A DNA stretch of 64,000 nucleotides from JBKBIP01 sp046297495 (GCA_046297495.1 JBKBIP010000011.1:62001-126000), one strand, 5' to 3'; shown: positions 35,495 to 45,295, counted from the first letter of the stretch. Made by a program: numbers and translations. The notes: a model not told the origin generated them from the letters alone.

Positions 35495-36511
35495 TTAGCG
35501 GCGGGGATCGATGCGGGCCAGATCGCGGTTGGCGGCGGGGGGAACGGGAACTTTCAGGAACAGCTCCACGAACTCCGGCTTGGCCACGCGCGGCAAGACA
35601 CGCTGGAACCAGTTCCGGGCATCGTCGGGGCGGCCGTCGAACCACAGATGGTAGGCCACCAGAAACAGTAGCACCGGATCGTTGGGCTGGCTGTTCAGCG
35701 CAGCTTCAAGGCGACGCAAATGTTCCTGGTAATCAGCCTGATGGACGCCGTATAGCTCGCGGGGCCGAAAACGCTGCGTTGGCCAGTCGGGTTGCAGCCG
35801 CAAGCCGGCATGAATCGACGCGACCGCTTCTCGATACTTTCCCAAGGCGAACTCCGCCTCGGCCAACAGAAAATAGGACATGGCAATGGGATGATCTTGT
35901 TGTGTGGCCAGCCGAAAGAGGCGGGCGGCCCGGCCATACTCCTGATCGGCGAACGCCTGGCGTCCCTGATTGACAAGCTGGCGCATCTCCGCGTGGGGGT
36001 CAGTGGGCAGGGGCGGACGGGGAAAGATCGGATCATCGGGACGCGGCGCCGGCAACGGCGGCTCCGGCGGCGGAGGCGCGGGTTGGACGGCCCTGGCCCG
36101 CTCGTCGGGGTGAATCGGTCGAAATCCGCCAGCGGCCACCCCGGGCAGCGGCGCTTCCGGCGGCGGCTTGCGCGGCAGGATGACCAGCGGATCGGCGATG
36201 ATCGGCTCTTCGCGGCGCGGTTCCGGCGGCGGGACAATGACGACCGGCGGCGGGACAATGACGACCGGCGGCGGGATGACCGTGACGGAGACGTTGGTGA
36301 ACGATCCACCCCACCAACACGGCGCACAATATCCCCAACCCAAGGTGTTGAAGTAGAACGAAGCGGAAACCCTCGGCCCTCCCACCGCCACGCCGCCCCC
36401 CACCGCGACTGGCCGGCCACGCGGCGCAACAATCCCTGGTCCCTGCGCCCAGACGCTTGCCGCGCCGGCCGCCATCAATCCCAGCACCGCCAATTCCCCG
36501 ATGCGCCCCAT
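35495..36511 (-). CDS. Secreted Pro-rich TPR protein
   Basis: 338 aa. Signal peptide MGRIGELAVLGLMAAGAASVWA, Gly/Val-rich part with a Cys/Trp-rich patch (YCAPCWWGG), a PPPVVIVPPP repeat coded by a 21-bp tandem repeat, and a long Pro-rich linker to about residue 175. The C-terminal half (about 180-320) has TPR-like helix pairs: QGRQAFADQEYGRAARLFRLA, YFLLAEAEFALGKYREAVAS and DPVLLFLVAYHLWFDGRPDDARNWFQRVL. Likely an exported scaffold. No enzyme motif; family not named. Confidence 0.75.
   Translation of the reverse strand: MGRIGELAVLGLMAAGAASVWAQGPGIVAPRGRPVAVGGGVAVGGPRVSASFYFNTLGWGYCAPCWWGGSFTNVSVTVIPPPVVIVPPPVVIVPPPEPRREEPIIADPLVILPRKPPPEAPLPGVAAGGFRPIHPDERARAVQPAPPPPEPPLPAPRPDDPIFPRPPLPTDPHAEMRQLVNQGRQAFADQEYGRAARLFRLATQQDHPIAMSYFLLAEAEFALGKYREAVASIHAGLRLQPDWPTQRFRPRELYGVHQADYQEHLRRLEAALNSQPNDPVLLFLVAYHLWFDGRPDDARNWFQRVLPRVAKPEFVELFLKVPVPPAANRDLARIDPRR
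36225..36281 (-). repeat. 21-bp in-gene tandem repeat
   Basis: Two exact 21-bp units (36225-36245, 36246-36266) plus 15 bases of a third. It codes for repeated PPPVVIV in the Pro-rich protein. Slipped-strand expansion is the likely origin. Confidence 0.8.
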
Positions 36512-36664
36512 GCGAGTCCGTCCTTACCGTTACGCAGCGTGATAAGTCCACGAAGAAAGGCCGATCCTGCCGTGATTATCGACGATGCGGCGGCGTGGTG
36601 CAAGCAAGAAGGCGGGGAAAAACTGACTTGCTGACGTGTCCTTGCTTGCTCTCTCCCCTTCGCA

Positions 36665-36693
36665 TTGTGGCGCTACCGCCGCGATTTTATAAT
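36665..36693 (+). promoter_or_regulatory. sigma-70-type promoter of the aldehyde dehydrogenase gene
   Basis: TTGTGG (36665-36670), 17-bp spacer, perfect TATAAT (36688-36693). It lies in the 305-bp divergent gap and leaves a leader of about 117 bases. The rest of the gap shows no gene. Confidence 0.6.
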
Positions 36694-36816
36694 CGACAAA
36701 GATACGACGTTTTTACCAGTAGCAATTGGCTTCGCGAAAAATTTCCACGCCCCATTCCAGCGCGTGACGACGGCGCCCAGATATTGCTTATCATATGACA
36801 CAAAGGAGTAAGCGCC

Positions 36817-38328
36817 ATGACAGCACCCAGCGTTCTATCCACGATAGCGGGGCGACATAAAATCGGCGGGCGGTGGCAGGAACCGACCGGGGCCACGTTC
36901 GAGAGCCGCAGTCCGGCGCGGCGGGCGGAAGTCATCGGCGTATTCCCCAAGGGGACGGTGGCCGAGGCCGAACAAGCGGCGGCGGCGGCGCGGTCGGCGT
37001 TCCCGGCTTGGCGGCGCACCAGCCGGATTTACCGGGCCGAGCTGTTCGATCATCTGGCCCAGCTCGTCAAGCGCGACACCGACGCCCTGGCCGAATTGAT
37101 GGCCCGCGAGTGCGGAAAAGTCGTCACTGAATGTCGTGCTGAAGTCATCGAAGGCTTGCACATGATCCAGTACGTCTTCGGCACCGGGCGGATGCCGATG
37201 GGCGATGTACTGTCTTCGGAGATTCCCGATAAAGACGCCTACATGCGCCGTAAACCCTGGGGCGTGGCGGCGGTGATCACCCCCTGGAACTTTCCCTTCG
37301 CCGTCCCCTTGTGGATGCTGGGGCCGAGTCTGCTCGAAGGGAATACGGCCATCTTCAAGCCGTCGGAAGACACGCCGGCCATCGCTCAACGCCTGGTCGA
37401 GCTGTTCGAGGAAGCCGGTTTCCCGCCGGGGGTGGTCAACCTGGTGCATGGCGAGGCCGAGGCTGGCGAGGCCCTGGTGCGGCATCCGGGAGTCAATATC
37501 GTGCTGTTCACCGGCAGTTACGACGTGGGCCGGCGCATTCAGCAGCTGTCCGCCGATCACTACGACCGCATCGTCGCTTGCGAGATGGGGAGCAAGAGCG
37601 CCGTCATTGTCTGTGAGGATGCCCGCTTGGACCTGGCAGTGTCGTGCGGCATCATCAGCGGCTTTAAGACCAGCGGCCAGCGCTGCGTGTCGGCGGGGCG
37701 CATCCTGATCCATGAAAAAATCTTCGACCAATACGCCGACAAGTTCGTGGCCACGGCGAAACGGCTGCGCATCGGCGATCCGCTCGACGCCAGCCATTTC
37801 ACCGGCCCACTCATCAATGAATTCGCCATCGACAAGGTGCAGCGCTACAACGAGCTGGCCGCCAAGGAAGGAGCCACGGTGCTGCTGCCCGGCGAACGCA
37901 TGACGGATAATGATCACGCTCATGGCAATTATATGTCACCATTTGTCTATCGCATGGAGTACAAGCCGGGGGTACGGTGCATCCGTGAGGAAGTGTTCGG
38001 TCCGCACGTGGCCCTGATTCCGTTCCGTGACAACGAAGAGGCCGCCCGTATCTATAACGATACGGAATATGGCTTGTCGCTGGCCGTGATCACCGAGGAT
38101 TTCCGAGCCATGCGCTACTTCCGCGACGAGTGCGAATATGGCATGGGCTATGTCAATCTGCCCTGCATCGGCGCCGAGGTCCACTTGCCCTTCGGCGGCG
38201 TGAAAAAGAGCGGCAACGGCCACCCCTCCGCCGCCGGTCTGATCGAAACCGTGACCCACAAAACCGCCTGGACCGTCAACCACGCCCTGGAAGTGAAAAT
38301 GGCCCAGGGACTGACGACGGAGGTGTGA
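36817..38328 (+). CDS. Aldehyde dehydrogenase family protein
   Basis: 503 aa, usual ALDH length. Motifs: NAD-binding and structural ITPWNFPFAVPLWMLGPSLLEGN, FKPSEDTP, FTGSYDVGRRI, general base Glu256 (ACEMGSKSAVIV) and nucleophile Cys290 (SGQRCVSAGR), then EEVFGPHVALIPF and the C-terminal LPFGGVKKSGNGH. The Ser-Gly-Gln-Arg-Cys active site and the EMGSK loop resemble the ALDH7/piperideine-6-carboxylate group rather than the betaine group. Soluble NAD(P)-dependent oxidation of an aldehyde; exact substrate undecided. A good promoter lies upstream. Confidence 0.88.
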   Translation: MTAPSVLSTIAGRHKIGGRWQEPTGATFESRSPARRAEVIGVFPKGTVAEAEQAAAAARSAFPAWRRTSRIYRAELFDHLAQLVKRDTDALAELMARECGKVVTECRAEVIEGLHMIQYVFGTGRMPMGDVLSSEIPDKDAYMRRKPWGVAAVITPWNFPFAVPLWMLGPSLLEGNTAIFKPSEDTPAIAQRLVELFEEAGFPPGVVNLVHGEAEAGEALVRHPGVNIVLFTGSYDVGRRIQQLSADHYDRIVACEMGSKSAVIVCEDARLDLAVSCGIISGFKTSGQRCVSAGRILIHEKIFDQYADKFVATAKRLRIGDPLDASHFTGPLINEFAIDKVQRYNELAAKEGATVLLPGERMTDNDHAHGNYMSPFVYRMEYKPGVRCIREEVFGPHVALIPFRDNEEAARIYNDTEYGLSLAVITEDFRAMRYFRDECEYGMGYVNLPCIGAEVHLPFGGVKKSGNGHPSAAGLIETVTHKTAWTVNHALEVKMAQGLTTEV

Positions 38329-38539
38329 AGGGGGAGACGAGGTAAGCAAGTTGTCCAATGGTGCTGAGCAATGGAAGCATCCGCTATGGGGCGAAACCTA
38401 GCTGACTCTGACAACCGACCAGCTGTTCGAGGCCGACCCTCCCCTTGCCAGAGGTCCCACCGGCAATCGCTACCAAGGCATTGGTCGCGGCGCGTGATTA
38501 GGGGTGGGTGTGAATCGAATCCTTTCGAGACCAATCTTC

Positions 38540-39652
38540 ATGCTTACGATTGCCACGTTGATTGATTTTCTGAAACAATTCGCGCCGCGGGAATTGGCGG
38601 CGGAGTGGGACAACGTCGGCTTGCTGCTCGGCGACGCCGGGGGGGAAGCGCGGCGGGTGATGACCTGTCTGACCGTGACCCCCGATAGCGCCGCCGAGGC
38701 GGTGGCGGAAAACGCGCACTTGATTATTAGCCATCATCCCATACTGTTCCACCCCACGCGGAAGCTGACGGCGGACACGGCGGAAGGACGGCTGCTGCTG
38801 GCGCTGGCGCGGGCAGGAGTGGCGGTCTATAGTCCACACACCGCCTTCGACAACTGCCAAGGAGGTATCAACGACATGCTGGCCCGGCGGCTGGAGCTGC
38901 GCGAGGTCGCCCCCTTACGCCGCGCCGCTGGACCGAGACAGTGCAAGATCGTCGTCTTTGTGCCCGATAGCGACTTGTCCCGCGTCTCCGACGCCCTCTT
39001 CCAAGCCGGCGCCGGCGTCATTGGCGACTACGGCGAGTGCAGCTTTCGCCTGCAAGGAACGGGCACGTTTTTTGGTTCGGACGAGACGAACCCGACGGTC
39101 GGCCAAAAGGGACGCCGGGAGGAAGTCAGTGAATGGCGATTGGAAGTCGTCTGCCCGGAGGAGCAAGTCGGGCGCGCGGTGGCGGCCATGCGTCAAGCCC
39201 ATTCGTATGAGGAGCCGGCGTTTGACGTGTATCCGCTGCGACCGCTGCCGGCGAACGTGGGCGAAGGACGGGTGGGCTGCTTGCCGCACGCGCTGCCGCT
39301 CCAGGAATTGGCGCGCTCCGTGAAGGACAAACTGGCCGCCGCGACGGTCCAATACGCCGGTGATCCGCAACGCCTAGTCGCGCGGGTCGCCATCGCTTGC
39401 GGCGCGGGCGGCGACTTGCTGACAGCAGCTCGGCACAGTGGAGCGGAGGTGTTCCTAACCGGCGAGCTGCGTTTCCACGACATCCTGGCCGCCGAAGCCG
39501 CCGGACTCGCCGTGCTGTTGCCGGGTCACTACGCCACCGAGCGCTGCGGCGTCGAGGAGCTGGCGCATCTCTTGCGTCAACGCTGGCCAGAGCTACACGT
39601 CTGGGCCAGCCGCCGCGAACAAGAGCCGCTGCGAGAGGTGGTGGCGGGGTGA
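38540..39652 (+). CDS. Nif3-like dinuclear metal centre protein
   Basis: 370 aa from ATG 38540; a GTG at 38504 would add 12 residues. Nif3/YqfO fold: FAPRELAAEWDNVGLLLGD at the start, metal-binding SHHPILFHP (His65-His66), VYSPHTAFDNCQGGIND, and the C-terminal ligands HDILAAEAAGLAVLLPGHYATE. A central insert (about 130-240), the family's PII-like domain, contains CKIVVFVPDSD and AGAGVIGDYGECSFR. Known homologues are hexamers with two metal ions; role linked to GTP cyclohydrolase or nucleotide metabolism but not settled. Cytoplasmic. Confidence 0.9.
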   Translation: MLTIATLIDFLKQFAPRELAAEWDNVGLLLGDAGGEARRVMTCLTVTPDSAAEAVAENAHLIISHHPILFHPTRKLTADTAEGRLLLALARAGVAVYSPHTAFDNCQGGINDMLARRLELREVAPLRRAAGPRQCKIVVFVPDSDLSRVSDALFQAGAGVIGDYGECSFRLQGTGTFFGSDETNPTVGQKGRREEVSEWRLEVVCPEEQVGRAVAAMRQAHSYEEPAFDVYPLRPLPANVGEGRVGCLPHALPLQELARSVKDKLAAATVQYAGDPQRLVARVAIACGAGGDLLTAARHSGAEVFLTGELRFHDILAAEAAGLAVLLPGHYATERCGVEELAHLLRQRWPELHVWASRREQEPLREVVAG

Positions 39653-39731
39653 GGGGATCGGGTTGGGCCATGTTTTATCCTCTCATCCCCTCACCGCCTC
39701 ATTCTCTCGCGCGCCGGACTCCGACTATTCC

Positions 39732-39749
39732 GGACGAAACGATGAATCC
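39732..39749. repeat. family 1 half-copy (copy K)
   Basis: GGACGAAACGATGAATCC matches the right arm; no convincing left arm is seen upstream. It lies in the 112-bp gap between the convergent Nif3-like and C45 genes. Confidence 0.4.
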
Positions 39750-39764
39750 CAGAGCCAAACCCCA

Positions 39765-40859
39765 TCACAGCGACACCGCATGGTACGTGTTCTCGCACGG
39801 GCAGCCGCGGGTGAGGTGCATGGTTCGTTCCGCCAAGACCTGGATCAGCGCCGCCACGGTTCGGCCTCGTTCGGCCTCGGGTTCGCGGTCGGTACCGTGG
39901 GCGCAGATGGAGCGCGGATAAGAGGTGTGGTTGCGCGTCAATTCTTGCAGCGTGTTCAATGTCAAGCTGTCGCCCCGCTGGCGCAGGAAGCGGCGCAGGG
40001 CGGCGTAGCGAGCCAACGAGCCACCGATGGAACCGGCCCGCAGGTACTCGTCATTCTTGAGCCAATCGGACAGGTAATGGTTGGTGTGGCCGATGGCGTT
40101 GCCGTCGGGATAAAAGACGGCATGGCGGCGGGCGGTTGTCTCCACGCTCAACAGGGTGCCATCCGCATCGCCGATCAGGAAGTGAGCGCCGCCGGCGCGG
40201 GGGGGCATCACCGCTGGCGTCAGAGCGTCGGCGAGCTGGTCTCCGGCGAGAATCTGGCGAACGACGACGCTGTGCAGCCGGCCTAGCCCCACGTCGCGCG
40301 GGCTGAGGTAGTTGATGTTGACGCCGAGGCCATGCTCGTTCAAGCCGGCAGCGCCGACGATGCCGGCGAACGTGAAGACCAATTGTCTCGGCCCCCGTGT
40401 TGGCCGGAGTCGTAACAGGGCTACGTAATCCTCATGAAACGCCGCCATGTCATACGTCTGGCCCAATAGAGTCAATCCCGTGTCGGCGGCGGCGGTCGCG
40501 GCGAAGGTAGTGCAACCCACGATGTTCTGGGTCATGGGCAGGTAACGAAAACTGTTGAGGTCGAGCAAGCTGTTCAAGAGAAAAACGCGCTCGAAGCTCA
40601 CTCCCGCGCCGCGAGCGATGCCGCGCATCTCCTCGACCAGCTCCGGCGCCTCCCGTTCATTGGCCGCCACTTGTCCCGCCCAATACCCCCACATGGTTTC
40701 CTCGGTGAGCGGCATGGAGGCGTGGCGGAGGTAGAAATCGAGCAACCGCTCCGCGTAGGCGCGAATGCGCTCGCGCTCGGCTTCGCCATGCGCCGCGCCG
40801 ATTTGCGCGGGTGTGCCGGAAAAGTCGTGAACGGGAATGGTGGGATGTGCTGTCGCCAT
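39765..40859 (-). CDS. C45 family peptidase / acyltransferase-like N-terminal nucleophile hydrolase
   Basis: 364 aa. Matches the peptidase C45 (acyl-CoA:6-aminopenicillanate acyltransferase-like) family: long N-terminal segment with EREAPELVEEMRGIARGAGVSFERVFLLNSLLDL, then the self-processing site IVGCTTFA with nucleophile Cys116, followed by LTLLGQTYDM, AGIVGAAGLNEHGLGVNINYLS and a late Asn/His motif GNAIGHTNHYLSD. Autocleavage before Cys116 is expected. No signal peptide. Members act on amide bonds; substrate unknown. AGGAG is found before the start. Confidence 0.85.
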   Translation of the reverse strand: MATAHPTIPVHDFSGTPAQIGAAHGEAERERIRAYAERLLDFYLRHASMPLTEETMWGYWAGQVAANEREAPELVEEMRGIARGAGVSFERVFLLNSLLDLNSFRYLPMTQNIVGCTTFAATAAADTGLTLLGQTYDMAAFHEDYVALLRLRPTRGPRQLVFTFAGIVGAAGLNEHGLGVNINYLSPRDVGLGRLHSVVVRQILAGDQLADALTPAVMPPRAGGAHFLIGDADGTLLSVETTARRHAVFYPDGNAIGHTNHYLSDWLKNDEYLRAGSIGGSLARYAALRRFLRQRGDSLTLNTLQELTRNHTSYPRSICAHGTDREPEAERGRTVAALIQVLAERTMHLTRGCPCENTYHAVSL

Positions 40860-41007
40860 GATCTCCTCGCGCGCGGTTGTCGATGGTCAAACTGCGGATC
40901 AAGACGGCAGGCAGTATAACATGGCGGACGGGCGGTATCCATTTTCCAACCTACCCTTTTTCCGCTCGGCGTGGACAATGGGGGGATTTTTTGTTGTTTT
41001 GCCGGGG

Positions 41008-41052
41008 GGTTCATTGGTTCGCGCGCGGGAACGCGCGCGAACCGAATGAATC
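41008..41052. repeat. dispersed palindromic repeat, family 1 (copy L)
   Basis: GGTTCATTGGTTCGCGCGCG and CGCGCGCGAACC, then GAATGAATC: 12 inner pairs are perfect, and one extra G sits in the right arm. Short loop. It lies between the divergent C45 and mutS genes, 46 bp before the mutS start. Confidence 0.75.
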
Positions 41053-41097
41053 TACCTCATCCTTTTTTTGATCCTGCAGGGAGTACCGAGAGGTCGC

Positions 41098-43584
41098 ATG
41101 ACCACGCCGATGATGCGGCAATATCAGGAGGCCAAACAGCGCCATCCCGATATGTTGCTGCTGTTCCGCATGGGGGATTTCTATGAATTGTTTTACGACG
41201 ACGCCCAAATCGCCGCCCGCGTGCTCGGTTTGGCCTTGACCAGTCGAGACAAGACGGTGCCGATGGCCGGCTTTCCGCATCACGCCTTGGAAGGGCACCT
41301 GGGCAAATTGCTGCAAGCCGGTCATCGCGTGGCCGTCTGCGATCAGGTCGAAGACCCCGCTTTGGCCAAGGGGCTGGTCCGCCGCGAAGTCACCCGCGTC
41401 GTCACCCCCGGCACCCTGACCGAAGACGATTTGCTCGATCCCCGGCAAGCGAATCATCTGGTCGCGGTTTGGCCCAAAGGAGAGTCACTTGGCTTGGCCT
41501 GGGTGGAGTTGTCCACCGGCGACTTCCAGGCCGCCGATGTGAGCGAAGCCCGTTTCAGCGACGAGTTGGCCCGGTTGCGGCCGGCGGAATGTCTGTTTCC
41601 CGAAACGGAGGAAACCGCCTTGGTCGCGCTGCTGGGCCGAGTCGCGCCAGCGCCGACCTTGACCGCCCGGCCCGGCTGGACCTTCGACCCCGTGACCGCT
41701 CGTGAGGCCCTGCACCAGCATTTCGGCGTTCGCACGTTGAACGGTTTCGGCTTCAGCGACGACCAACCGTGCTTGCTGGCCGCTGGCGCCTTGTTGCTGT
41801 ATTTGCAGGAAACGCTCAAGGCCAATCTGGCCCACATCCGCCAGCTGCGGCCTTATCATCAGGAACGCCATTTATTCCTCGATGAAGTGACGCGCCGTAG
41901 TCTAGAATTGACACGTGCCTTGCGCGACGGCAGCCGGGATGGCTCGCTGTTGGCCGCCATCGACCGGACGGTCACCGCGATGGGAGCGCGGTTGTTGCAG
42001 GAATGGCTCATCGCCCCCTTGGCCGACCGCGCCGCCATCACGGCGCGGCTGGATGCCGTGGCGGAATTGCTCGATGAAAGCCAGCTGCGCCGCGAGCTGC
42101 GCGGTTTGCTCGACGACGTGTTCGACCTGCAACGGCTGACGGCGCGGGTCAGCACCGGCCGAGCCACGCCGCGCGACTTGGGAGCGGTGGCCAAGACGTT
42201 ACGCCTGCTGCCCCGTTTCAAGGCCCGCGTCACCGGCCGGCGCTCGGCCTTGCTGCGCGATCTCGAAAATCAGTTGGAATTGTGCCCCGATCTGCGACAA
42301 GCACTAGATAGCACCTTGGTCGATGATCCTCCCTTGAGCGCTCGTGAGGGAGGCTTGATCCGCCCCGGCTGCCATGCCCCGCTGGACGAGCTGCGTTCCA
42401 TCGCCCGCGGCGGCAAGGAGTGGATCGCCCGCTTTCAGGCCGAGGAGATCGCCCGCACCGGCATTCCCAGCCTCAAGGTCGGCTTCAACAAAGTGTTTGG
42501 CTATTACATCGAAATTACTCACACCCATGCCACCAAGATTCCCGATGATTACCAGCGCAAGCAGACACTCAAGAATGCCGAGCGCTACATCACGCCGGAA
42601 TTGAAGGAGTATGAGGAAAAAGTCCTGACCGCCGAGGAAAAAATCCAACAGTTGGAATATGAACTCTTCGCATCCCTGCGCGATCAGGTGGCCGCCGAGA
42701 CGAACCGGCTGCTGCAAACCGCCGCGGTGTTGAGCACCCTCGACGTGCTAGCGGCGCTGGCGGAATTGGCCGACGCACGCGGCTACTGCCGGCCCGAACT
42801 GGACGACCGCCCCATCCTGGACATCCAAGCGGGGAAACACCCCGTCTTGGAACAGACGTTGCCGCCAGGGACGTTCGTGCCCAATGACATCCTGCTTGGC
42901 CCAGAGGACGGTTTCTTGTGGCTGATCACTGGCCCAAACATGTCGGGTAAAAGCACTTTCATCCGTCAGGTCGCCCTCATGACACTCCTCGCCCACATGG
43001 GCAGCTTCGTGCCAGCCCAGTCGGCGCGAATCGGGGTCACGGATCGGATATTCACGCGCGTTGGGGCCAGCGATGAGTTGAGCCGGGGGCAAAGCACGTT
43101 CATGGTGGAGATGACGGAGGCCGCCAACATTCTCAACAACGCCAGCCCGCGCAGCTTGGTCATCCTCGATGAGATTGGCCGGGGCACCAGCACCTACGAT
43201 GGCGTGTCGCTGGCCTGGGCCATCACCGAACATTTGCACGATGCCGTCGGCTGCCGGGCGTTGTTCGCCACCCACTATCACGAGCTGGCTCAGCTGGCCG
43301 AGACGTTGCCGGGACTGCGCAATTACAACGTATTGGTCAGCGAGAACCGCGACGATGTGGTCTTTCTGCATCGCATCGCCGCCGGCAGCGCCGATAAAAG
43401 CTATGGCATCCACGTCGCCCGCTTGGCCGGGGTGCCGCCAGCGGTCCTGGAACGGGCTGAGGAAGTGTTGACCGAACTGGAAGCTCATCATCGCCTCGAA
43501 ACCCGCTTCCGTCCCAGCCCTGCTCGCCGCAAACGTCGTGTCACTTCTGAACAACCGTCCTTGTTCGCTGACATGAACGAATAG
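41098..43584 (+). CDS. mutS: DNA mismatch repair protein MutS
   Basis: 828 aa from ATG 41098 (GAGAGG upstream); an earlier TTG at 41068 lies at the end of the non-coding stretch. N-terminal mismatch-binding domain with the phenylalanine-containing DMLLLFRMGDFYELFYDDA, connector and lever domains, clamp, then the ABC ATPase with Walker A TGPNMSGKSTF, signature region DELSRGQSTFMVEMTEAANIL and Walker B VILDEIGRGTSTYDG, plus the THYHEL switch. Recognises base mismatches and starts repair with MutL. Length is slightly short of the usual 850-880 because the C-terminal tail is brief. mutL is not in the window. Confidence 0.96.
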   Translation: MTTPMMRQYQEAKQRHPDMLLLFRMGDFYELFYDDAQIAARVLGLALTSRDKTVPMAGFPHHALEGHLGKLLQAGHRVAVCDQVEDPALAKGLVRREVTRVVTPGTLTEDDLLDPRQANHLVAVWPKGESLGLAWVELSTGDFQAADVSEARFSDELARLRPAECLFPETEETALVALLGRVAPAPTLTARPGWTFDPVTAREALHQHFGVRTLNGFGFSDDQPCLLAAGALLLYLQETLKANLAHIRQLRPYHQERHLFLDEVTRRSLELTRALRDGSRDGSLLAAIDRTVTAMGARLLQEWLIAPLADRAAITARLDAVAELLDESQLRRELRGLLDDVFDLQRLTARVSTGRATPRDLGAVAKTLRLLPRFKARVTGRRSALLRDLENQLELCPDLRQALDSTLVDDPPLSAREGGLIRPGCHAPLDELRSIARGGKEWIARFQAEEIARTGIPSLKVGFNKVFGYYIEITHTHATKIPDDYQRKQTLKNAERYITPELKEYEEKVLTAEEKIQQLEYELFASLRDQVAAETNRLLQTAAVLSTLDVLAALAELADARGYCRPELDDRPILDIQAGKHPVLEQTLPPGTFVPNDILLGPEDGFLWLITGPNMSGKSTFIRQVALMTLLAHMGSFVPAQSARIGVTDRIFTRVGASDELSRGQSTFMVEMTEAANILNNASPRSLVILDEIGRGTSTYDGVSLAWAITEHLHDAVGCRALFATHYHELAQLAETLPGLRNYNVLVSENRDDVVFLHRIAAGSADKSYGIHVARLAGVPPAVLERAEEVLTELEAHHRLETRFRPSPARRKRRVTSEQPSLFADMNE

Positions 43585-43637
43585 CCCCTGAATTTCAGAC
43601 ATGGATGAAACGGCATTATCTCGGCAAAAAAGAATGT

Positions 43638-43688
43638 GGGCTGGATTGAAAATCCGACTCGGAACAGACCGGATTGGAAATCCAGCCC
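43638..43688. repeat. large imperfect hairpin after mutS
   Basis: GGGCTGGATTGAAAATCC (43638-43655) and GGATTGGAAATCCAGCCC (43671-43688): 10 bp, a 3x3 internal loop, then 5 bp. No T-run follows, so it is not a typical terminator on the plus strand. The sequence is unlike families 1 and 2. Confidence 0.75.
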
Positions 43689-43727
43689 CCCTAAGGATCG
43701 TCTTTGCCGGCGTGCTACAATAATCCT

Positions 43728-45104
43728 ATGTCACAACCAACGCTCACTTTGACCTTCGACGGTGGTACGCTGCTCCTCACCGGATCGGAACCGGAACTAC
43801 TGTCGCGCTTACCCGGTTGTCAGTTCGACGCGCGCGCCGGCATGTATCGAGCCGAAGCGCGTTGTTACCGGGCCATCGTCGAATGGTTGCGCCGCGAGCA
43901 GGTCCCGTATCAAGACCAGGCCCGCGACTATCCGCTGACGGCGTGGTCCGTGCGCACCAGCCGCGATCCGTTTCCGCATCAACTGGAAGGACTGGAAACC
44001 TGGTGGAAAAAGGGGGCGCGCGGCGTCGTCGTACTGCCGACCGGGACAGGCAAGACCTACCTGGCCATCCTCGCCATTCAAAAGGTGGGCCGACCGAGCT
44101 TGGTCATCACGCCGACGATTGATTTGCTCAACCAATGGTACGCCGAGCTGTCGCTGGCTTTTGATACGCCCGTTGGCTTGTTGGGCGGGGGGAGTTATGA
44201 CCTTCAGCCGTTGACCGTGGCCACGTATGATTCCGCCTACATCCACCTGGAACGCTGGGGACAACGCTTTGGCCTAGTGGTGTTTGATGAATGTCATCAC
44301 TTGCCCGGCCCGTCGTACATGCAAGCCGCCATCGGCAGCCTGGCTCCGTTTCGCCTGGGGCTGACCGCGACCCCGGAACGCACTGACGGCCAACACGCGC
44401 TGCTGGCGGAGTTGATCGGCCCCATCGTCTATCGCCGGGAAATCAAGCAGCTGGCGGGCCAGTTCCTGGCGGATTACCGCATTGAACGGTTATACGTTGA
44501 GTTGTCACCCGAGGAGAAAGAACGCTATCGCTTGGCCCGCGAACAGTATCGCCAGTTCGTGGAATCGCGCCGCATCGCCATGGGTGGGGCGCACGGTTGG
44601 CAGCGATTCATTCAGGAGACGTGCCGATCCGCCGAGGGGCGGGCCGCCTTCCAGGCCTACCGTGAGCAAAAACGCCTGGCCCAAGCCGCCCCCGCCAAGC
44701 TGCACACGCTGGAACACCTCTTGGAACAGCACGCCCGCGACCGGGTACTGATCTTCACGTATGACAACGCCACCGTGTATCAAATCGCCCGCCGATTCCT
44801 GGTACCGGCCATTACTCATCAGACCAAGGCCAAGGAACGCCAGCAAATCTTGGCCCGTTTCCATGCGGGGGACTATCCGGTTATTGTCACTAGCCAAGTG
44901 TTGAACGAAGGGGTAGACGTGCCGGCGGCCAACATTGGCATCGTCTTGTCGGGCACCGGCAGCGTCCGCGAGCATGTGCAACGCCTGGGCCGGTTACTAC
45001 GCAAGCATGGCGACAAGCAAGCCTTGCTCTACGAAGTCGTCACCCGCGACACCGCCGAGGAATTCACCAGCGACCGCCGCCGCCAACATCATGCCTATGA
45101 ATGA
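43728..45104 (+). CDS. XPB-like SF2 helicase
   Basis: 458 aa from ATG 43728. N-terminal domain with LTFDGGTLLLTG, then helicase motif I LPTGTGKTYLAI (about 103-114), motif II VVFDECHHLPGP (DECH box), motif III LGLTATPERTDG and, in the second RecA domain, VIVTSQVLNEGVDVPAANIGIVLSG and VQRLGRLLRKHG (motifs V and VI). This is the archaeal/bacterial XPB helicase type. In many genomes it is paired with a Bax1/DUF790 nuclease gene; none is adjacent here. A TACAAT box ends 6 bp before the ATG, so the transcript may be nearly leaderless. Confidence 0.9.
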   Translation: MSQPTLTLTFDGGTLLLTGSEPELLSRLPGCQFDARAGMYRAEARCYRAIVEWLRREQVPYQDQARDYPLTAWSVRTSRDPFPHQLEGLETWWKKGARGVVVLPTGTGKTYLAILAIQKVGRPSLVITPTIDLLNQWYAELSLAFDTPVGLLGGGSYDLQPLTVATYDSAYIHLERWGQRFGLVVFDECHHLPGPSYMQAAIGSLAPFRLGLTATPERTDGQHALLAELIGPIVYRREIKQLAGQFLADYRIERLYVELSPEEKERYRLAREQYRQFVESRRIAMGGAHGWQRFIQETCRSAEGRAAFQAYREQKRLAQAAPAKLHTLEHLLEQHARDRVLIFTYDNATVYQIARRFLVPAITHQTKAKERQQILARFHAGDYPVIVTSQVLNEGVDVPAANIGIVLSGTGSVREHVQRLGRLLRKHGDKQALLYEVVTRDTAEEFTSDRRRQHHAYE

Positions 45105-45142
45105 AGGGAAAAAACAATAGGCGTATGGTTTCGGCGCACGGT

Positions 45143-45190
45143 GATTCATCGGTTCGCCCATGCGTTTCATCCCATGCGAGACAATTCATC
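45143..45190. repeat. family 1-like repeat (copy M, left arm intact)
   Basis: GATTCATCGGTTCGCC (45143-45158) is an intact left arm; the right side GCGAGACAATTCATC is a decayed complement. It lies between the helicase gene and the terminator of the opposite gene. Confidence 0.5.
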
Positions 45191-45238
45191 CCTCATCGCC
45201 ATCCGGGACGTGATGTCCGGCGGATTTCCAGGAGCAAC

Positions 45239-45274
45239 AAAAAAAACCGGCGCATGACGATGTCATGCGCCGGT
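45239..45274 (-). terminator. Rho-independent terminator of the selenoprotein-like gene
   Basis: On the minus strand a perfect 13-bp stem (ACCGGCGCATGAC / GTCATGCGCCGGT) with a three-base loop is followed by a run of eight T. It starts 22 bp past the stop codon at 45296. A strong stem of this sort supports that the gene is expressed and complete. Confidence 0.9.
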
Positions 45275-45295
45275 CTGGATTTTGGCCCGTCCGTC

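Noticed and set aside
36835..37923. Minus-strand frame of 362 codons opposite the aldehyde dehydrogenase
   Set aside because: Antisense to a gene with intact catalytic motifs; composition is that of a shadow frame.
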